Source: Flaccisagitta enflata
Lineage: Eukaryota > Chaetognatha > Sagittoidea > Aphragmophora
Length of the DNA stretch: 64,000 nt
Assembly: GCA_965153355.1 (NCBI GenBank)
Contig: OZ231127.1
Coordinates: 17,856,001 to 17,920,000 of the forward strand
Reading direction: 5' to 3'
Part shown: positions 33,438 through 52,516 of the stretch, piece after piece
How the letters are laid out: each line of letters starts with the position of its first letter
Numbering within the stretch: position 1 is the first letter of the stretch
The notes under the pieces: generated by a model
The model's database searches: none
What the model was told of the DNA's origin: nothing
The model's input: only the letters and a program-made list of their open reading frames with translations
Translations under genes and position numbers: made by a program

Positions 33438-36400
33438 TCAACTTCTCAACGAATACAGAATGAGGAGGATGAGACAGATGGCGATGACAGAGGCCAATAT
33501 GATCGAGTCTCTTCTTTTTCTCAAATTGATTCTCTGGATTAAAGAGTTAATGAGCGGGAATTTTTGAACAGCGTTGACGAGGCGTTGGGAGATGGAATGG
33601 AAGGTGCCGCGTTGTTGCGTCAAATTCTCCTTGGTTGCCATGGCGATGGCGATTTGGTCGTCGATTAGCCGCTCGCTGTTTCGCAAATGATCCGTTTCTT
33701 TCATGAATAACTCTGATCGCCGATTTAAACCCGTCGAGCCTATACAACAAAATCATAATTCATCGATAATTGAATTTTCTAAGATTGGGTCGTGGGAGAG
33801 AGACTGGGAATGAAGAAAATTCCTGCATGAGAGAAAGAGGCCCTGGCCTGAAATTGAGAACAACGAGGGATTGAAGTTCGGCTAGGCAAAATCCCACACC
33901 GTAGAAAGAATGCAAGTTAACTAATTTGATGAGGGACATGCCGACCCAACGTGAGAAAGGTACAGGAGAAAAGAAATCAAACGATGTTATCGAGGGAAAT
34001 GAATCTCAGATTCACGAATCCAGGAAGAAATCTGACGATGAGATAAACAAGTGCCCTGTACACCAATTCCACGTCATCATAATTATCGCTATCATCCTCA
34101 TCATCGTGATCATCCTCATTATGATCATCCTCATCATAATCGTCGTCATCATGATCACAATCATAATCACAATCATGATCACGATCATGATCATCATCAT
34201 CATCATGATCATCATCATTATTCTGCTCCTTATCCCCATACCTACTACATCATCTGACTATAATTGTCTTTAATCTCCTCGGTATCAACCCTTAACGCTT
34301 TCGCCTCATCATCATCATCACAATATCACTCCTCCTCCTCAAAACCCTTATCATCATTAAGACCCTTCTCCTGCTCATCATCATTGTAATAACCCTTGTC
34401 ATCTACATCATCATCACCCTCATCATCATCATAACCCGTCTCATCATCATCATCATAACCCGTCTCATCATCATCATCATCATAACCCGTCTCCTCCTCC
34501 TCATCATAACCCGTCTCCTCCTCATCATCATAACCCGTCTCCTCCTCATCATCATAACCCGTCTCCTCCTCATCATCATAACCCGTCTCCTCCTCATCAT
34601 AACAACCCATCTCCTCCTCATCATAACAACCCATCTCCTCCTCATCATAACAACCCATCTCCTCCTCATCATAACAACCCATCTCCTCCTCATCATAACA
34701 ACCCATCTCCTCCTCATCATAACAACCCATCTCCTCCTCATCATAACAACCCATCTCCTCCTCATCATAACAACCCATCTCCTCCTCATCATAACAACCC
34801 ATCTCCTCCTCATCATAACAACCCATCTCCTCCTCATCATAACAACCCATCTCCTCCTCATCATAACAACCCATCTCCTCCTCATCATAATAACCCATCT
34901 CCTCCTCATCATAATAACCCATCTCCTCCTCATCATCATAACCCGTCTCCTCCTCATCATCATAACCCGTCTCCTCCTCATCATCATAACCCGTCTCCTC
35001 CTCATCATCATAACCCGTCTCCTCCTCATCATCATAACCCGTCTCCTCCTCATCATCATAACCCGTCTCCTCATCATCATCATAACCAGTCTCCTCATCA
35101 TCATAACCCCTCATCATCATAACCCGTCTCCTCATCATCATAACCCATCTCCTCATCATAACCCCTCCTCATCATCATAACCCCTCATCATCATAACCCG
35201 TCTCCTCATCATCATAACCCCTCATCATCATAACCCGTCTCCTCATCATCATAACCCATCTCATCATCATAACCCGTCTCCTCATCATCATAACCCCTCA
35301 TCATCATAACCCGTCTCCTCATCATCATAACCCATCTCCTCATCATCATCATAACCCGTCTCCTCATCATCATAACCCGTCTCCTCATCATCATCATAAC
35401 CCGTCTCCTCATCATCATAACCCATCTCATCATCATAACCCGTCTCCTCATCATCATAACCCATCTCATCATCATAACCCGTCTCCTCCTCATCATCATA
35501 ACCCATATCATCATCATCATAACCCATCTCCTCCTCAGGGTGGCAGAAAATTCTACAGGTCCGAGGCACAAGTTTTTGCAGCGCTATAAGTGCGACATGC
35601 AAAAATCAACTGTTACTATGTAAATATTGCATGAAACTACTAGTTTTCTGCATCTCACCTTTAATTTCATGGAAACTAAGAGTTCCCACACCTAAAGAAT
35701 AAGTGATCAAACCTAAACTCTATTAATACTTCTGATTTTTCAATTTTCCTCCTATTTTTCTCCTTTTTTTTCGTAATTTTTTCCATTATCAAAGCTATAA
35801 GTCCGACTTTTAAGCTATAGTTCCGAGGCACAATGTGCCAAGTGTGCCCCTGTTTCTGCCACCCTGCTCCTCCTTATCATCATAACCCGTCTCCTCCTCA
35901 TCATCACAACCCGTCTCCTCAACATCATAACCCGTCTCCTCAACATCATAACCTGTCATCATCATAAACCGTCTCCTCCTCATATCTATAACCTGTCTCC
36001 TGATGGTCATAACCCGTCTCCTCCTGATCATCATAACATGTCTCCTCTTGATCATCATAACATGTCTCCTCTTGATCATCATAACATGTCTCCTCCTCAT
36101 CATCATAACCTGTCTCCTCCTCATAACCCATCTCATCATCATAACCCATCTCATCATCATAACCCATCTCCTCATCATCATAAACCAACTCCTCATCATC
36201 ATAATCCGTCTCATCATCATCATCACCCGTCTCATCATCATAATCCGTCTCCTCCTCATCATCATAACCTATATCATCATAGCCCTTCTGCTCATCATCA
36301 TCATAAGCCTTCTCCTCATAATCCTTGTCATCATCATCACCCTTCTCTTCATCATTACCCTTCCCCTCATCATAATCATCATAACACCTTTCATCATCAC

Positions 36401-39400
36401 ACCTTTCTTCATTATAACCCTTCTTCTCCTCATCAAACCCCCTCTCCACATCATCATACCCCTCTCCCCATCATAATCCTCATAATCCTTTGTAGTCCTG
36501 GAGATCATCCTACCCCGCATTCTCATCAAAACTGACCTTGTTTATTAAAGGCATCGATATCTTTTTTGACGGAACCGAGGAGCTCTTCTCTTTCTCGCAA
36601 AGCTTCAATGTTGGATTTTGTCTTCTGAAACTCGTGGGAGTAATCTTGAAGAATGTCGCGGTGTCGTTGGAGAATGTGCAACATACTCGCGCCTGAGTCG
36701 GGATGAGACATCACGTCCATTACGCAATGAAACAGAGGTTTGATCGTTCAGTACATGAGTAATACCCTACGTCCCTAACACAGTTAAAGAGAGCTTTGAT
36801 CTTTAAGCACATGAGCAATACCCTACGTCCATTACACAGTTAAAAAGAGCTTTGATCTTTAAGTACATGAGCAATACCCTACGTCCATTACGCAATTAAA
36901 GAGAGCTTTGATCTTTAAGTACATGAGCAATACCCTACGTCCATTACGCAGTTAAAAAGGAGGATAACGTCCTACCAACCCGTGACAACAATTTGCTACA
37001 ATAACCCCATTCAAGAGGCGAATATACACACAACAGCGCCCAGGTGGGGTGCACTTGTGTAACTCAGTTTAGCAGCTCACCGGCACTCTTGGTGGCGGCT
37101 CCATTCTCAAAGGCGTGGTTGTCCATAAATCTGGACATGGCGTCGTTGATATTAGTAAGGCGGCCTAACAGGTCTTCCATCTCGTTGGTCCTCGTCTCGA
37201 AAATCTCCTCACTTGGTTAGTAGCAGATATACAGAATAGCGAAGGCGACGTTGATTGGGGAACGAGAGACGCGATGTACGAGAGAATCAGGGAGAGTAAG
37301 GGAGGAGGAAAAGGAATAAAGATATAAGATAGAGGGGGGAGGAGGAAGGGGGGGAGAAAAGGCGTCATGCGATGAAGTGATATTAGTACATTCCACAAAC
37401 ACATCGCTTATTTTAAGGCAAAGGAGAAAGAGGCAAGTACAAACACATGGCCTACTTTCAAGGCGGGCATAAGTCGATTACCGACATAAGGTTATAATCC
37501 TCATTACGCATCCCTCGAGTCTGCACCTCGTTACATCTTTTTTATACGTTTGCAAAAGGAACCTTTTGAACCAGTAATCGCGACTGTCGCCGTGTGGAAA
37601 AAAGTCAATTTTCACAAAACTTTTGTCTTCAATTCCTAAAAATCTTTTTATTTGTTAGATCTAATCAAGAGCAATTGTATCTATTGATTGCACTGAAAAT
37701 CAGAGAAAAATAGGGCTGAGCCAAATGAGCTAGGTGAACTAAAATGCTCAATCACTCAACCAAACAGCCAGCTATGCTCACTGACATGCTATCTTGTATT
37801 TGCATGCTCACATCAAAACATTTATTTATTCCATCAAATATCAGAAAAAATCAACTGAGCTAAATGAGCCAAGAGAGCTAGAATAATTAAAAACACCCAC
37901 ACAGATAAGCAGCTATCCTCACAAACAAGCTTTTGTGTATCTGCTTGCTTAAACATGTATCAAAATACTAATTCATTTATCGCATTTAAAATCAGAAAAA
38001 AGACAGCTAAATGAGGTAGATTGCTCAAAAACACCCTCACAGATGAGCAGCTATGCTCTTAAACATGTTTTCTTGTATTTGCATGCTCAAAACAAGCATA
38101 AATACACTCATATCCTACCTAAAATCATAATGAATCAAAAAAAATCAATTTTGTAAATAAATCTTTAAAAAATCATAACGCAAAAAATATTTGTTGTAGC
38201 GCATTCTGCTTGGCGCCAAATGAAAGAGAATTATCAAATTTACTTACACTATAACAGGGTGTGCAAAATTATCCGGACTTGGCAGTTACTTTTCTTGAAT
38301 TCCCTGTAAAAAAAGTGACTTTTGAAAGTATGAGGGGTAAATATCCTTTTTAGCATTTAAAACCAACATTCACAAAGAATAAAAAAATCAGAAATAAACC
38401 TTTTCAGGGTGATTTATTTCATCAGGGGGAAGTAAAAAAGAAAAAATCGTCAATTTTCAATTTTCAAACAAGAAAATATCTCATTTTGTTTGTTTGAGCA
38501 GGTAGTCCAACTAACTGGCTGTGCATTTTGCGGGTTTGCACCCCTTAATGGGCTGGGGGTGGGCTGGGGCAGGGGTGAGAACCCCTGGGGCAAATTTTTT
38601 GTCAAAAATTATGATATTGTTGCAAATTTTCTGAAATGTCTAGATATGAAATTTCCAAAAAATCCATTTTTTTAGTAAATTGGCAAAAAATTTTAGAGTC
38701 CCAGGTTGAACTAGGTAGGGTGGGGTGGTGGGGGTGTAAAAAAAAATGATCAAAAATGTACAGCTCATTCGATTCCAAATTGTCTGAAACGTCTGAATAA
38801 CATTGTGTCAAAACAACTTTTTTTTTACAGAAACTTAACATTTTATTTAAGTCTGGAATTTCTGGCTGGCGTCTTAAAACCAGAAACTGTGAATTCTACT
38901 TTTCCTTAATTTCTGCTGATTTTATTAAGTTTCAAGGACGATATCGTTCATCATAGTGTAAGAACCACTAAAGATCGCAGGAAAACAATTGAAACTTAAT
39001 TGGGCATACATTTTTAAAAGCTAAGGTCGAGCAAGTGGGTGGGACAGAGGTTGGGACAATTAAATGTCTTAAAACCAGAAACTCTTCCTCTTGCTTCTAA
39101 CGACTTCGGTCACACTTAATAACATCGTATCACCCCAATTTCTTTGATACTTTTGACTTGTGTGTTTTGAAACATGAAATGGGGTCAATCTGCCATGACA
39201 GCGTAGCATATTGGTGTTCAAATGAGTGATTTTTAAGGTGGGAAGAAAAAGAGCAAAAAAGCAGACTTGTAAGCGATTGAATGAAAAGACGTTTCCTTTA
39301 TTTTATTCAACCTGTTGGTATCATTTTTGCGGCATTTATTATTAGGACTCTATGGGGGCAAAAGACCAGAACCATAGAAAAACATAATTTCTGGTGAAAA

Positions 39401-40548
39401 TCGGAAATTTTAGACAAATTGTCCACATCATGCAAAAATCACGCCTTTTTTAACCAATTTTAGGTATAAGAATATTGGGTCAAAGGAAAAAAAATTCACA
39501 TGAGACCAAGTATGGCTCTGAAATTCTAAACAAGACCAGGTTTGTTCATTTTGATGTGCAAGATGGCCCAATGATGAGTAAATCTGTATGTTTATTGCTG
39601 ATGATGTCCTTAAATGCACACTTCCGCCTGATCAAATAAATTACCTCAGGTGAATTTGACTCAGATAAAACACTCCTTAAAAAGATTCATTAAAAAAAAA
39701 TGAAATTCTGTTGTTAGTTTTTCTTGCACTTTAGACTTAGTTTATTTGCTTTTGTGAGCTCTATTGATGTTAATTTAACTTACCTCCCTCAGCATAGTGT
39801 GTGTCAAGCCAAAAAAGCTACTATGGAGTTGGTACAAATACCAAAATCTATGATTTTGTAACCTATTTTGCCTATGAAATAAAATCCTGCAAAAATCAAA
39901 ATCTTTGCTTCAAATCATCTAACTCCTATGGTGACAATGGATTTAGAAAAGACCTACAACTAATTCTAGCTTCTAGTGTAACTAGCTGGAGTACTCTTGC
40001 TCAAATTTCATAGTGCTAGGTCACTTTTAAGTATGGATTTCTTTCTATGGAGCAAGTCCGGATAATTTTGCACACCCTGTTACATTTCATAAAAGGTCAC
40101 AATCAATCTTATGAGTACCCAACTTTATCATAAGAAAATGAAAACCATATTTCTCTCAAATATGTCAAAAAGTCGAGGACTGACTTCGACTTTTTTACCG
40201 ATCAGTAACTGATCGTTCTGAACGTGATCTCCAATCAAGACATTTGTCATTGCTAGACTTGATGAGAAGTGAGGAATTGCCGTGGCATTGGGTCAAAAGC
40301 GTTTGTCTTGGATTCCGTGCACTACCCATCTGTAGTTCCTCACTTAGGCTCTCTTTTTAAATCTACCTGGTGTTGAGAAGTGGTTCTTTATCCGCCGAAC
40401 GGAAGGATCTGGAATTGGAGTTGTTATAGTTTGTGCCGACTTTGCTGAGCGCCACCAATTTAGCGTCGATCTCATTTTCCAAATTGCGAGCTTGTTTCCG
40501 TAACGAGTCCCACGATTCAGTTTCCATCGTCACCGAGAACGTCGCCAT
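33438..40548 (-). CDS. GOSR1: Golgi SNAP receptor complex member 1 (GS28), Qb-SNARE
   Basis: Exons 40548-40367, 37211-37081, 36692-36537 and 33739-33438 join in frame to about 256 residues (human 250). GOSR1 is a cis/medial Golgi SNARE for ER-Golgi and intra-Golgi fusion. Exon 1 has WDSLRKQARNLENEIDAKL and PLLN. Exon 2 has EEIFETRTNEMEDLLGRL. Exon 3 has LHILQRHRDILQDYSHEF and LLGSVKKDID. The last exon has DHLRNSERLIDDQIAIAMAT (SNARE motif), PLINSLIQRINLRKRRDSII and a C-terminal membrane anchor (ASVIAICLILLILYSL). Introns 2 and 3 hold minisatellites and a hAT-like MITE. Intron 1 holds an old repeat interrupted by a DNA transposon. Confidence 0.97.
34290..36530. repeat. TCATCATAACCC-type minisatellite (about 2.2 kb)
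   Basis: Arrays of 15-21-base units built from CTCCTCATCATCATAACCC variants; the most homogeneous block (34600-34890) repeats AACAACCCATCTCCTCCTCATC-like units. It becomes degenerate towards 36530, close to the third GOSR1 exon. Unit length is often a multiple of three, which creates long acidic Asp/Glu/Tyr and His/Pro ORFs that are not genes. Confidence 0.97.
35536..35866. mobile_element. hAT-like MITE inserted in the minisatellite
   Basis: 331 bp with terminal inverted repeats CAGGGTGGCAGAAA at the left and its complement at the right. It is flanked by CTCCTCCT on both sides (35528-35535 and 35867-35874), an 8-bp duplication typical of hAT transposition. The host repeat is CTC-rich, so the duplication is not unique evidence. 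No ORF of interest. Confidence 0.82.
36740..36970. repeat. 56-bp tandem repeat, about four units
   Basis: Units contain GAGCTTTGATCTTTAAGTAC and ATGAGCAATACCCTACGTCC. It lies in GOSR1 intron 2, just upstream of the third exon. Confidence 0.9.
37571..40201 (+). repeat. Repeat R, copy 1, interrupted by a DNA transposon
   Basis: Matches 53736-54580 on both sides of an insertion at 38254-40080. The left end has GTCGCCGTGTGGAAAAAAGTC and the right end has GACTTCGACTTTTTTACCG, which are partly complementary, suggesting short inverted ends. The left arm contains about three degenerate 110-120-bp units rich in AAATGAGCTA and CAGCTATGCTC. It lies in GOSR1 intron 1. Confidence 0.85.
38254..40080. mobile_element. 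Non-autonomous TA-flanked DNA transposon (1.8 kb)
   Basis: Terminal inverted repeats of about 28 bases, starting ACAGGGTGTGCAAAATTATC, flanked by TA on both sides. The uninterrupted repeat copy at 53736-54580 shows the target with a single TA. The length is near that of autonomous Tc1/mariner elements, but I found no transposase frame; the longest ORFs are 60-80 residues. The interior is not a simple foldback. Confidence 0.9.
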
Positions 40549-40899
40549 TTCCGCCCCGACGCAGAAAGGCGGTCAAGTCAATTGTGGGCGCATCGATCGG
40601 GAAATCTTATCTTAGTTATTATCCTACCGGTTTTCCCGGTTGTTTCACGGTCAGATCAAACCAAGATATTTGTTCTTGGTAAATTTCGCAGCCTCTGGTG
40701 TGTCTAGTTTAAGCTTGTCACACTTAAAATCGATAAAAATCACAGATTAACTAGATTCTACAAAGGTTCTACTAACATGAAAAGTACCAACAACAGGATA
40801 TATGCAGCTAGTCAGACCCAATCTGCTTAGTGTTTTTTGTTTTTGATTTCACATCCAGCCAGACGACACGACGACTAGACCCACACCAACGGCGTTGCG

Positions 40900-43124
40900 T
40901 CAATTCTTTTTCGGCGTCCTGGCGCCGAATATCGTGGAGCCCACGCGAACATTGGTGCTGCCCACGTCAATCGCGTGTTCAAACTGAATTATTAAGAAGT
41001 AAATGGTGATCAAGGATCTGCCATGAACCGAGTCTTGCTTCACTTTCGGTACGGATAGAGTGAAAAGGTGCGAGGTGTGATGCGTTGTCAAAGCCAAATA
41101 AATAACGTACGTCCAGTGTAGCAATGACATGAACTACACCGAATAGATCTGTGTTAACTTACGTCATTCGACATCCCCATGCTGAGTTCAAGGTCTTCCA
41201 CATTCAGCTCAAGCGCCTGGCAAACCTTCACTCTTGCTGCTATGAGGCGTTGAAAATCCGGATTGGGACCTTTCGATAAATCGTGGTCGAAGGCGCCTAT
41301 TGTCATTAATCCCGCCAACTGAATCAATTGACAAATAGGAAGAGAAGGGCGTGAGAGAGGGGTGAAATGCAGAGGAAAGACAATACTAATCATGATTATA
41401 GGGCCATGAACGTTGAACTAACGATGGTAGTGGGCATCTATCAGTCAATACGAACCTTTAGGTTAGAGCATTTCTCCCGGATATGACCGCATAATGCCAC
41501 CGCACCCGATTCGTCTTCTCCACTTTTCTGTTCTTCCCCGCTGGTGTTTACTTGAACAAATACCTGGGAGCAATCAAGTAGATGAGAAAGTTCACGTGAA
41601 TGAACGTCTACACATGAACAAAGTATAAGACGAAGGAGAGGCTTTTCTAATTACCAAGCTAGATCATACTCGTCATGCAACTACAAATAGTATTTACCTG
41701 AAGAGGAGGTCTAGCCTCCTGCGCTATGGCTTTATCCAGCAGGTCGGCTACTTTTTGCGAAGCCACCGTTTCGACAACATAAAGATTAGGACATTTCGCG
41801 ATCATCTTTATCTGATACAAGAATATGCGATGGCATGAATGAAGCAAGTAATCAAGCTCTACAGCCTTACAGCTGGCAGATTGTGACTTAATCAATCTAG
41901 TAACGTACGCTAAATCCGGATCACACTAACCTTGTTCGACTGAATAGGTCCAATGAAGTGCCACCGGATGTCCGGACACAAATCTTTGCACTCATCGCTG
42001 TGAGCTTTCTCTGAACGGTTATAGATAGAACAGAATTTTCAAAACGTTACCCTCATGCCGATGTAATCTATAAAACACCATGAATACACACGTGAACACG
42101 GCACTGAGCTGAAATCACCTGACAACTCTTGCGCATAGTTTTCGCCGAAATTACGCTGCCCGGCTCCGTAGCAATCGAGGATTAATTGAAAGGGCTTAGT
42201 CTAATCGAGGAGTACGATCGAATAAATGATTCAATGATTGCCTTATTGCAATGCCAAAGGGCAGCGGCTTACGGCAGAACAAGGCGTGCAGGACATAAAT
42301 AACTTAGGAGTTAGGATGACTCAAATTGACTTAAAATGACTTTAGATGACTTAAAATAATTGAAAAGGACATAAAATGATGATAAATGACTTATACGACT
42401 AGATTGACCAAGTTGACTAAAGTGACTTAATATAACGTAAAATGACTTACAATGACTTGGAATGACCTTCTTTGGATCTTTATTTCGATACATTTATATC
42501 TAACTACCTTCTGCGCTTTCATATCCAACTACCTTGTATTTTCGAGTGCCCCTTCCCACACGCTTCTACCCCTTCTCATACGCTGCTGCTACCCTCTAAT
42601 AAGCCACTATACACGAAATATGACTACACTTTCCTGGACATGAACTCTGTTCTGCCACACTAACGCGCTGAAAGCCAAACAGGCGTTCCGATCACAGCTA
42701 CAGGCATGTTCGTCGCTCCTTCAAATTCAATTTCACAAAGACTGGCGTAAAATTTCCACTGACACTAATTGGAGCCAATCCTGCGACAACGCGCCAAAGA
42801 CCTAAATTTGACAAATTCGTATCCCTAGGGTTCCATTTATATTAAGTTCATCATCGATAACATTACCGATAACCTCATCGATAACATCATCGATAACATC
42901 ATCGTCAAGGTCGCAATCCGATCTCAACTATCAAATTCCCCGATTCGTGCTCCTCGAAAGACTCAGGTTCCCTTTGAAACGGCGACCAATCGCGGTTCAC
43001 AGTTCGTTCCCTCGAGCGAGGCGTGGTTTTTCTCATCGCGCATCTCCACGGCGCGTTTCATCGCGTCCCTCACTGTTTGTAAATTGTCAACCACATCTAC
43101 GACCGAGTCTCCAGCCTCACTCAT
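40900..43124 (-). CDS. PLPBP: Pyridoxal phosphate homeostasis protein (PLPBP/PROSC, YggS family)
   Basis: Exons 43124-42972, 42200-42119, 42010-41931, 41811-41698, 41563-41456, 41318-41163 and 40983-40900 give about 258 residues (human 275). The protein binds PLP without known catalysis and buffers vitamin B6 cofactor in cytosol and mitochondria. Landmarks in order are RLVAVSK/TKP, where the Lys forming the PLP aldimine is the last codon of exon 1; YGAGQRNFGENYAQEL; DIRWHFIGPIQSNK; CPNLYVVETVAS; VFVQVNTSGEEQKSG; LAGLMTIGAFDHDLSKGPNP; LELSMGMSNDV; and AIDVGSTNVRVGSTIFGAR. Exon 1 is followed by GGAACC instead of a GT donor; every other junction is GT-AG. Confidence 0.94.
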
Positions 43125-46100
43125 ACTCGGGCTTGTATATATTAACCGTCGTCCGGTCTCGATATAAATGTTTCCTTCCACGTTACATCGACCCCCGAGT
43201 CTGTAAGATGATCTGCTAGCTAAAAGGGAAAAAGTTCTTACATAACAATCTCTCAAAATATTATCATTTAGTTTTTTTTTTGGCTCACAATAAAAAGGAA
43301 AAAGCGTTGAAATATACGGAAACAGTTTTTAATAATATCCTTTCCACGCAACAGTTTGTTTCAAATGATCATGTAAAAAAAAAATAACTGCGAGAACCTA
43401 TGATAGTAACTCCGGTTAAAAAAATAATTAACTGGACAAAGTTTACGAGACATAATGGTAATGAAAGTTTTGCACCTTGAGTAAAAGACAACTCTTTTTG
43501 AGCAATTCAAATTTACGACTTAAACGAATTTTCCACCCCACGTAATAATTTTGACCAATACTCACTTCTCCCTCTCGTTGAGCTTAAGGAAAAAAAACTT
43601 ATCAAAACCCGTTCCAAGTCAATGTTTTATAGTTTTTTTTGAGGGGGTTATCATTCAATCGACATTCAGGAAAACAAGGCATTAAGAGCTGACCCACAAC
43701 TTCATGAAGCAATAATTAAAGAGTTTGATTTCTCAAATCAGTTCATTTCGGTGACACAGTTGGTATTCAATTTAAAAAAATCATTACGCTCGATGTATAG
43801 TCGCGTCTATTCTGTTGCATGTAACAAGACTCGAGCAAAAACAATTATTCATAAAAAAAAATCTTAAAACAAGGGGGGTGGGGCTTTTGGCGGAGGATAG
43901 AGGGCATAATTTGGTTTACGCGACTCAATTTAAAGAATTTCAATGAAAATTCCAGGATGGAAAACTGGTTGACACTGAAATACATTAGTACAAAGAAAAA
44001 AAAAGGAAAAATAACAGGAGGAACAAAATGAGGATCTGCTCTTTTTTTTCAAGTTTTGAGTTAAAAAGGGATAAACAAATACATATAACCGAAAGAAATG
44101 TTCCATTTCCTGCATGGAGAATTTAAAAAAACGCGCAAGAGAATATCGAGTGAATATTGCGAGAAAGCAAACGCTTTGATAAGGCAGACAACAAAAGAAG
44201 ATTGAGTTTTTTGCTTCTTTTATCGAGGGGGGGGATGCAGTTGGTGCGTCACAAGATATGGAGCAGGACAATCAGGAAAACGTGGGTGTAATTTGTTTGT
44301 TGCAGTAGTTCGAAAAGGTTGAGCTTGTAGCTCTAGGCGGGGTTAAGTATATAGTCAATGCCTTTCTTTTTTTGATGAGATAGTTTTGTGGCATCGTGTG
44401 GAAGGAATGGCAGGACATCGTGCCAAAGCTACATTAGGCACGTATAAGCTAAATAAAGTCTAAATGCGCAATTTTTGAACTTCCAAGGAGAGAAAAAGTC
44501 TGGTGTTTAACGTCGGGGGATATCCTTCCTTCGTTATTCAGGCTCATGCTATTTGAGGTTAATATCGTTCGAATGACAAAAACAAGCCCAACAGGGCAAC
44601 AGTCGCGTGCTCCGTGGATCTTAACATACATGACCACAAATTACAATTAAATATGACCTTAGAAATCTCTTATAAATACATACTTAACTCATGTGTTTCG
44701 GATTGATCAACTGACAAATCGACCAACTGACGGACCGACCCAGCAACCGACGGACCGTTTGACACACCAATTTACAGACCTCAAGAGCCCCGCGCACGCG
44801 ACTATAAAACGTATCCCTGAGCTTATCAGATCCTGGCATCCTGCCTATTATGTAGTTTTCACGCAAGTCTTGCTCCAAATCAAATACATCATGGGTCGTT
44901 CGAACGGCACCAAATTGCAAAGATCAGTGAGAGAAAAATATATGAAATTTTCAGTGAGACTCAGCCAGATCGAAAGGCATGATTTTAGGTTGGAAGACTT
45001 GTTTGACACAAGTGCATCATACTATGACGCTGATTAACAGGCCACATCACTGGCGACTTTCGTTCAACATTAAGGCTGCGCAGAAAAAGTTCGGCACTGA
45101 CCATTTGCGTTTTTCTGTTTATCTACGAAAGCTACAAGATATGATCTGCAAATTGGTACCTTCTGTAAACGCAGAGGTTCTAACAATCACTACGAAAGAA
45201 AAGAGAAATCACTTGTTCAACATCACACCAGTTCCTTCCATCTGGCAATCTAGAGACGCGAATATTCTTTTATCTACTGACTGCTGAAAGCGAGAGTAAC
45301 AATTTTTCAGAAAATAAAAAGAGCCCAATTTTTTTTTCTCTTCTTCAATTTCAACATTTTTGATATGAGTAAAAAAGTATTGGCATTTAAGGGTATAAAA
45401 AAAAACAAAATAAAAACGCAAAAAATATCATTAAAAGAGAAAGGGAAAAAAAAACTTTAACAAATTAACGGCTCCAGCGCAACAGAACTACTATAAAAAG
45501 ACTAATCTATTCGACGCTTTTTATCTTTAACCAGATATCAGATGCAAGGTCAAAGGTCAAACATCTCTGTCAATCAAAACAAAAAAATACACAATTGAAT
45601 ATTGATGGTAAGCATGAAACGGCATAACATGATTTTTTTTCTGCTTCAAGTCACCAGAGATCGATGATATGATTTCATCACGGTCAAAAAGATCAATGGA
45701 CGACCTGATCTGACAAGAAAAAAAATCTAAAACAATACAACAAAGTCCTTCTGTATCTATCCTTCTGTTTTATCAGCGAGAAAGGCAAAGAAGGTAAGAA
45801 AAACATTATCTAATCTGCCAAAAACAAATGTCTGCCGAGTCTCCTTTGTTCTCATTTCAACGTTCGTCAATCAAGCAGACATACAGAAAAATAATCAATA
45901 TGATAAAAGGCGAGAGTACAATCAATTAATGGAGTAGTTTCAAATTTTGTCAAATTTTACCCATTCAGACAGTATTACTTTTTTTTCAGGACAGAACGAC
46001 TTTTAGGATGTGTTCCCTTTTTATTAAAAAAGAAAAAATTTCGAAAAAATTAAAAAAACCAAAAAAACATTTTCAAAATCTTTCACTTTTATCGCGATAT

Positions 46101-46444
46101 TGTGCCAGAATATAACAAAATCTTATAAATCTTATCATTGTAAAGATCCCGTCCGAAATCTACAAGTCTTAAACTATCACATAGACTGTCAATATTCGGG
46201 AGCGATCATATATATATTTTTTCATATTTTTTTTACAACAAATCAAGAGTAACCCAAAGAGAATCCAACGCAAATGACTTCTTTTTCACTTCTTCAAAAA
46301 ATTTCATTTCGATGTTACCCCGTCATGATCGATATTCTCAACAAAAGAAACCTTCCGAATGTTCATTCCACACCACCTCCTTTCGAAGATTCAAAAACAC
46401 CCCAGCTCAATCATATCCACAGCGAGTTCTTTAGAAGGGATCGG
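43125..46444. other. AT-rich intergenic or 3' UTR region
   Basis: 3.3 kb between the PLPBP start and the MKNK stop. No exon was recognised apart from the repeat at 44692-44808. Part of it may be the MKNK 3' UTR. Confidence 0.4.
44692..44808 (-). repeat. GTCC-hairpin dispersed repeat, copy h
   Basis: Run of GACC/GACG/AACC units followed by CCGCGCACGCGACTATAAAA. Minus orientation, isolated in the PLPBP-MKNK spacer. Confidence 0.75.

Positions 46445-52516
<6,072 letters not shown>

Noticed and set aside
34290-36530. Interstitial telomere
   Set aside because: TAACCC occurs once per 15-21-base unit rather than in tandem.
34326-36535. Acidic 277-residue ORF and His/Pro ORFs in the GOSR1 intron
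   Set aside because: Minisatellite units with lengths divisible by three keep frames open in several registers; composition and lack of splice context argue against genes.
30285-36970. CRISPR-like or other prokaryotic repeat arrays
   Set aside because: The repeats are directly adjacent tandem units without unique spacers, in an intron-containing animal genome.
38254-40080. Coding capacity for a transposase in the TA-flanked element
   Set aside because: The length is suggestive, but only ORFs under 80 residues exist and no DDE-type motif was seen.
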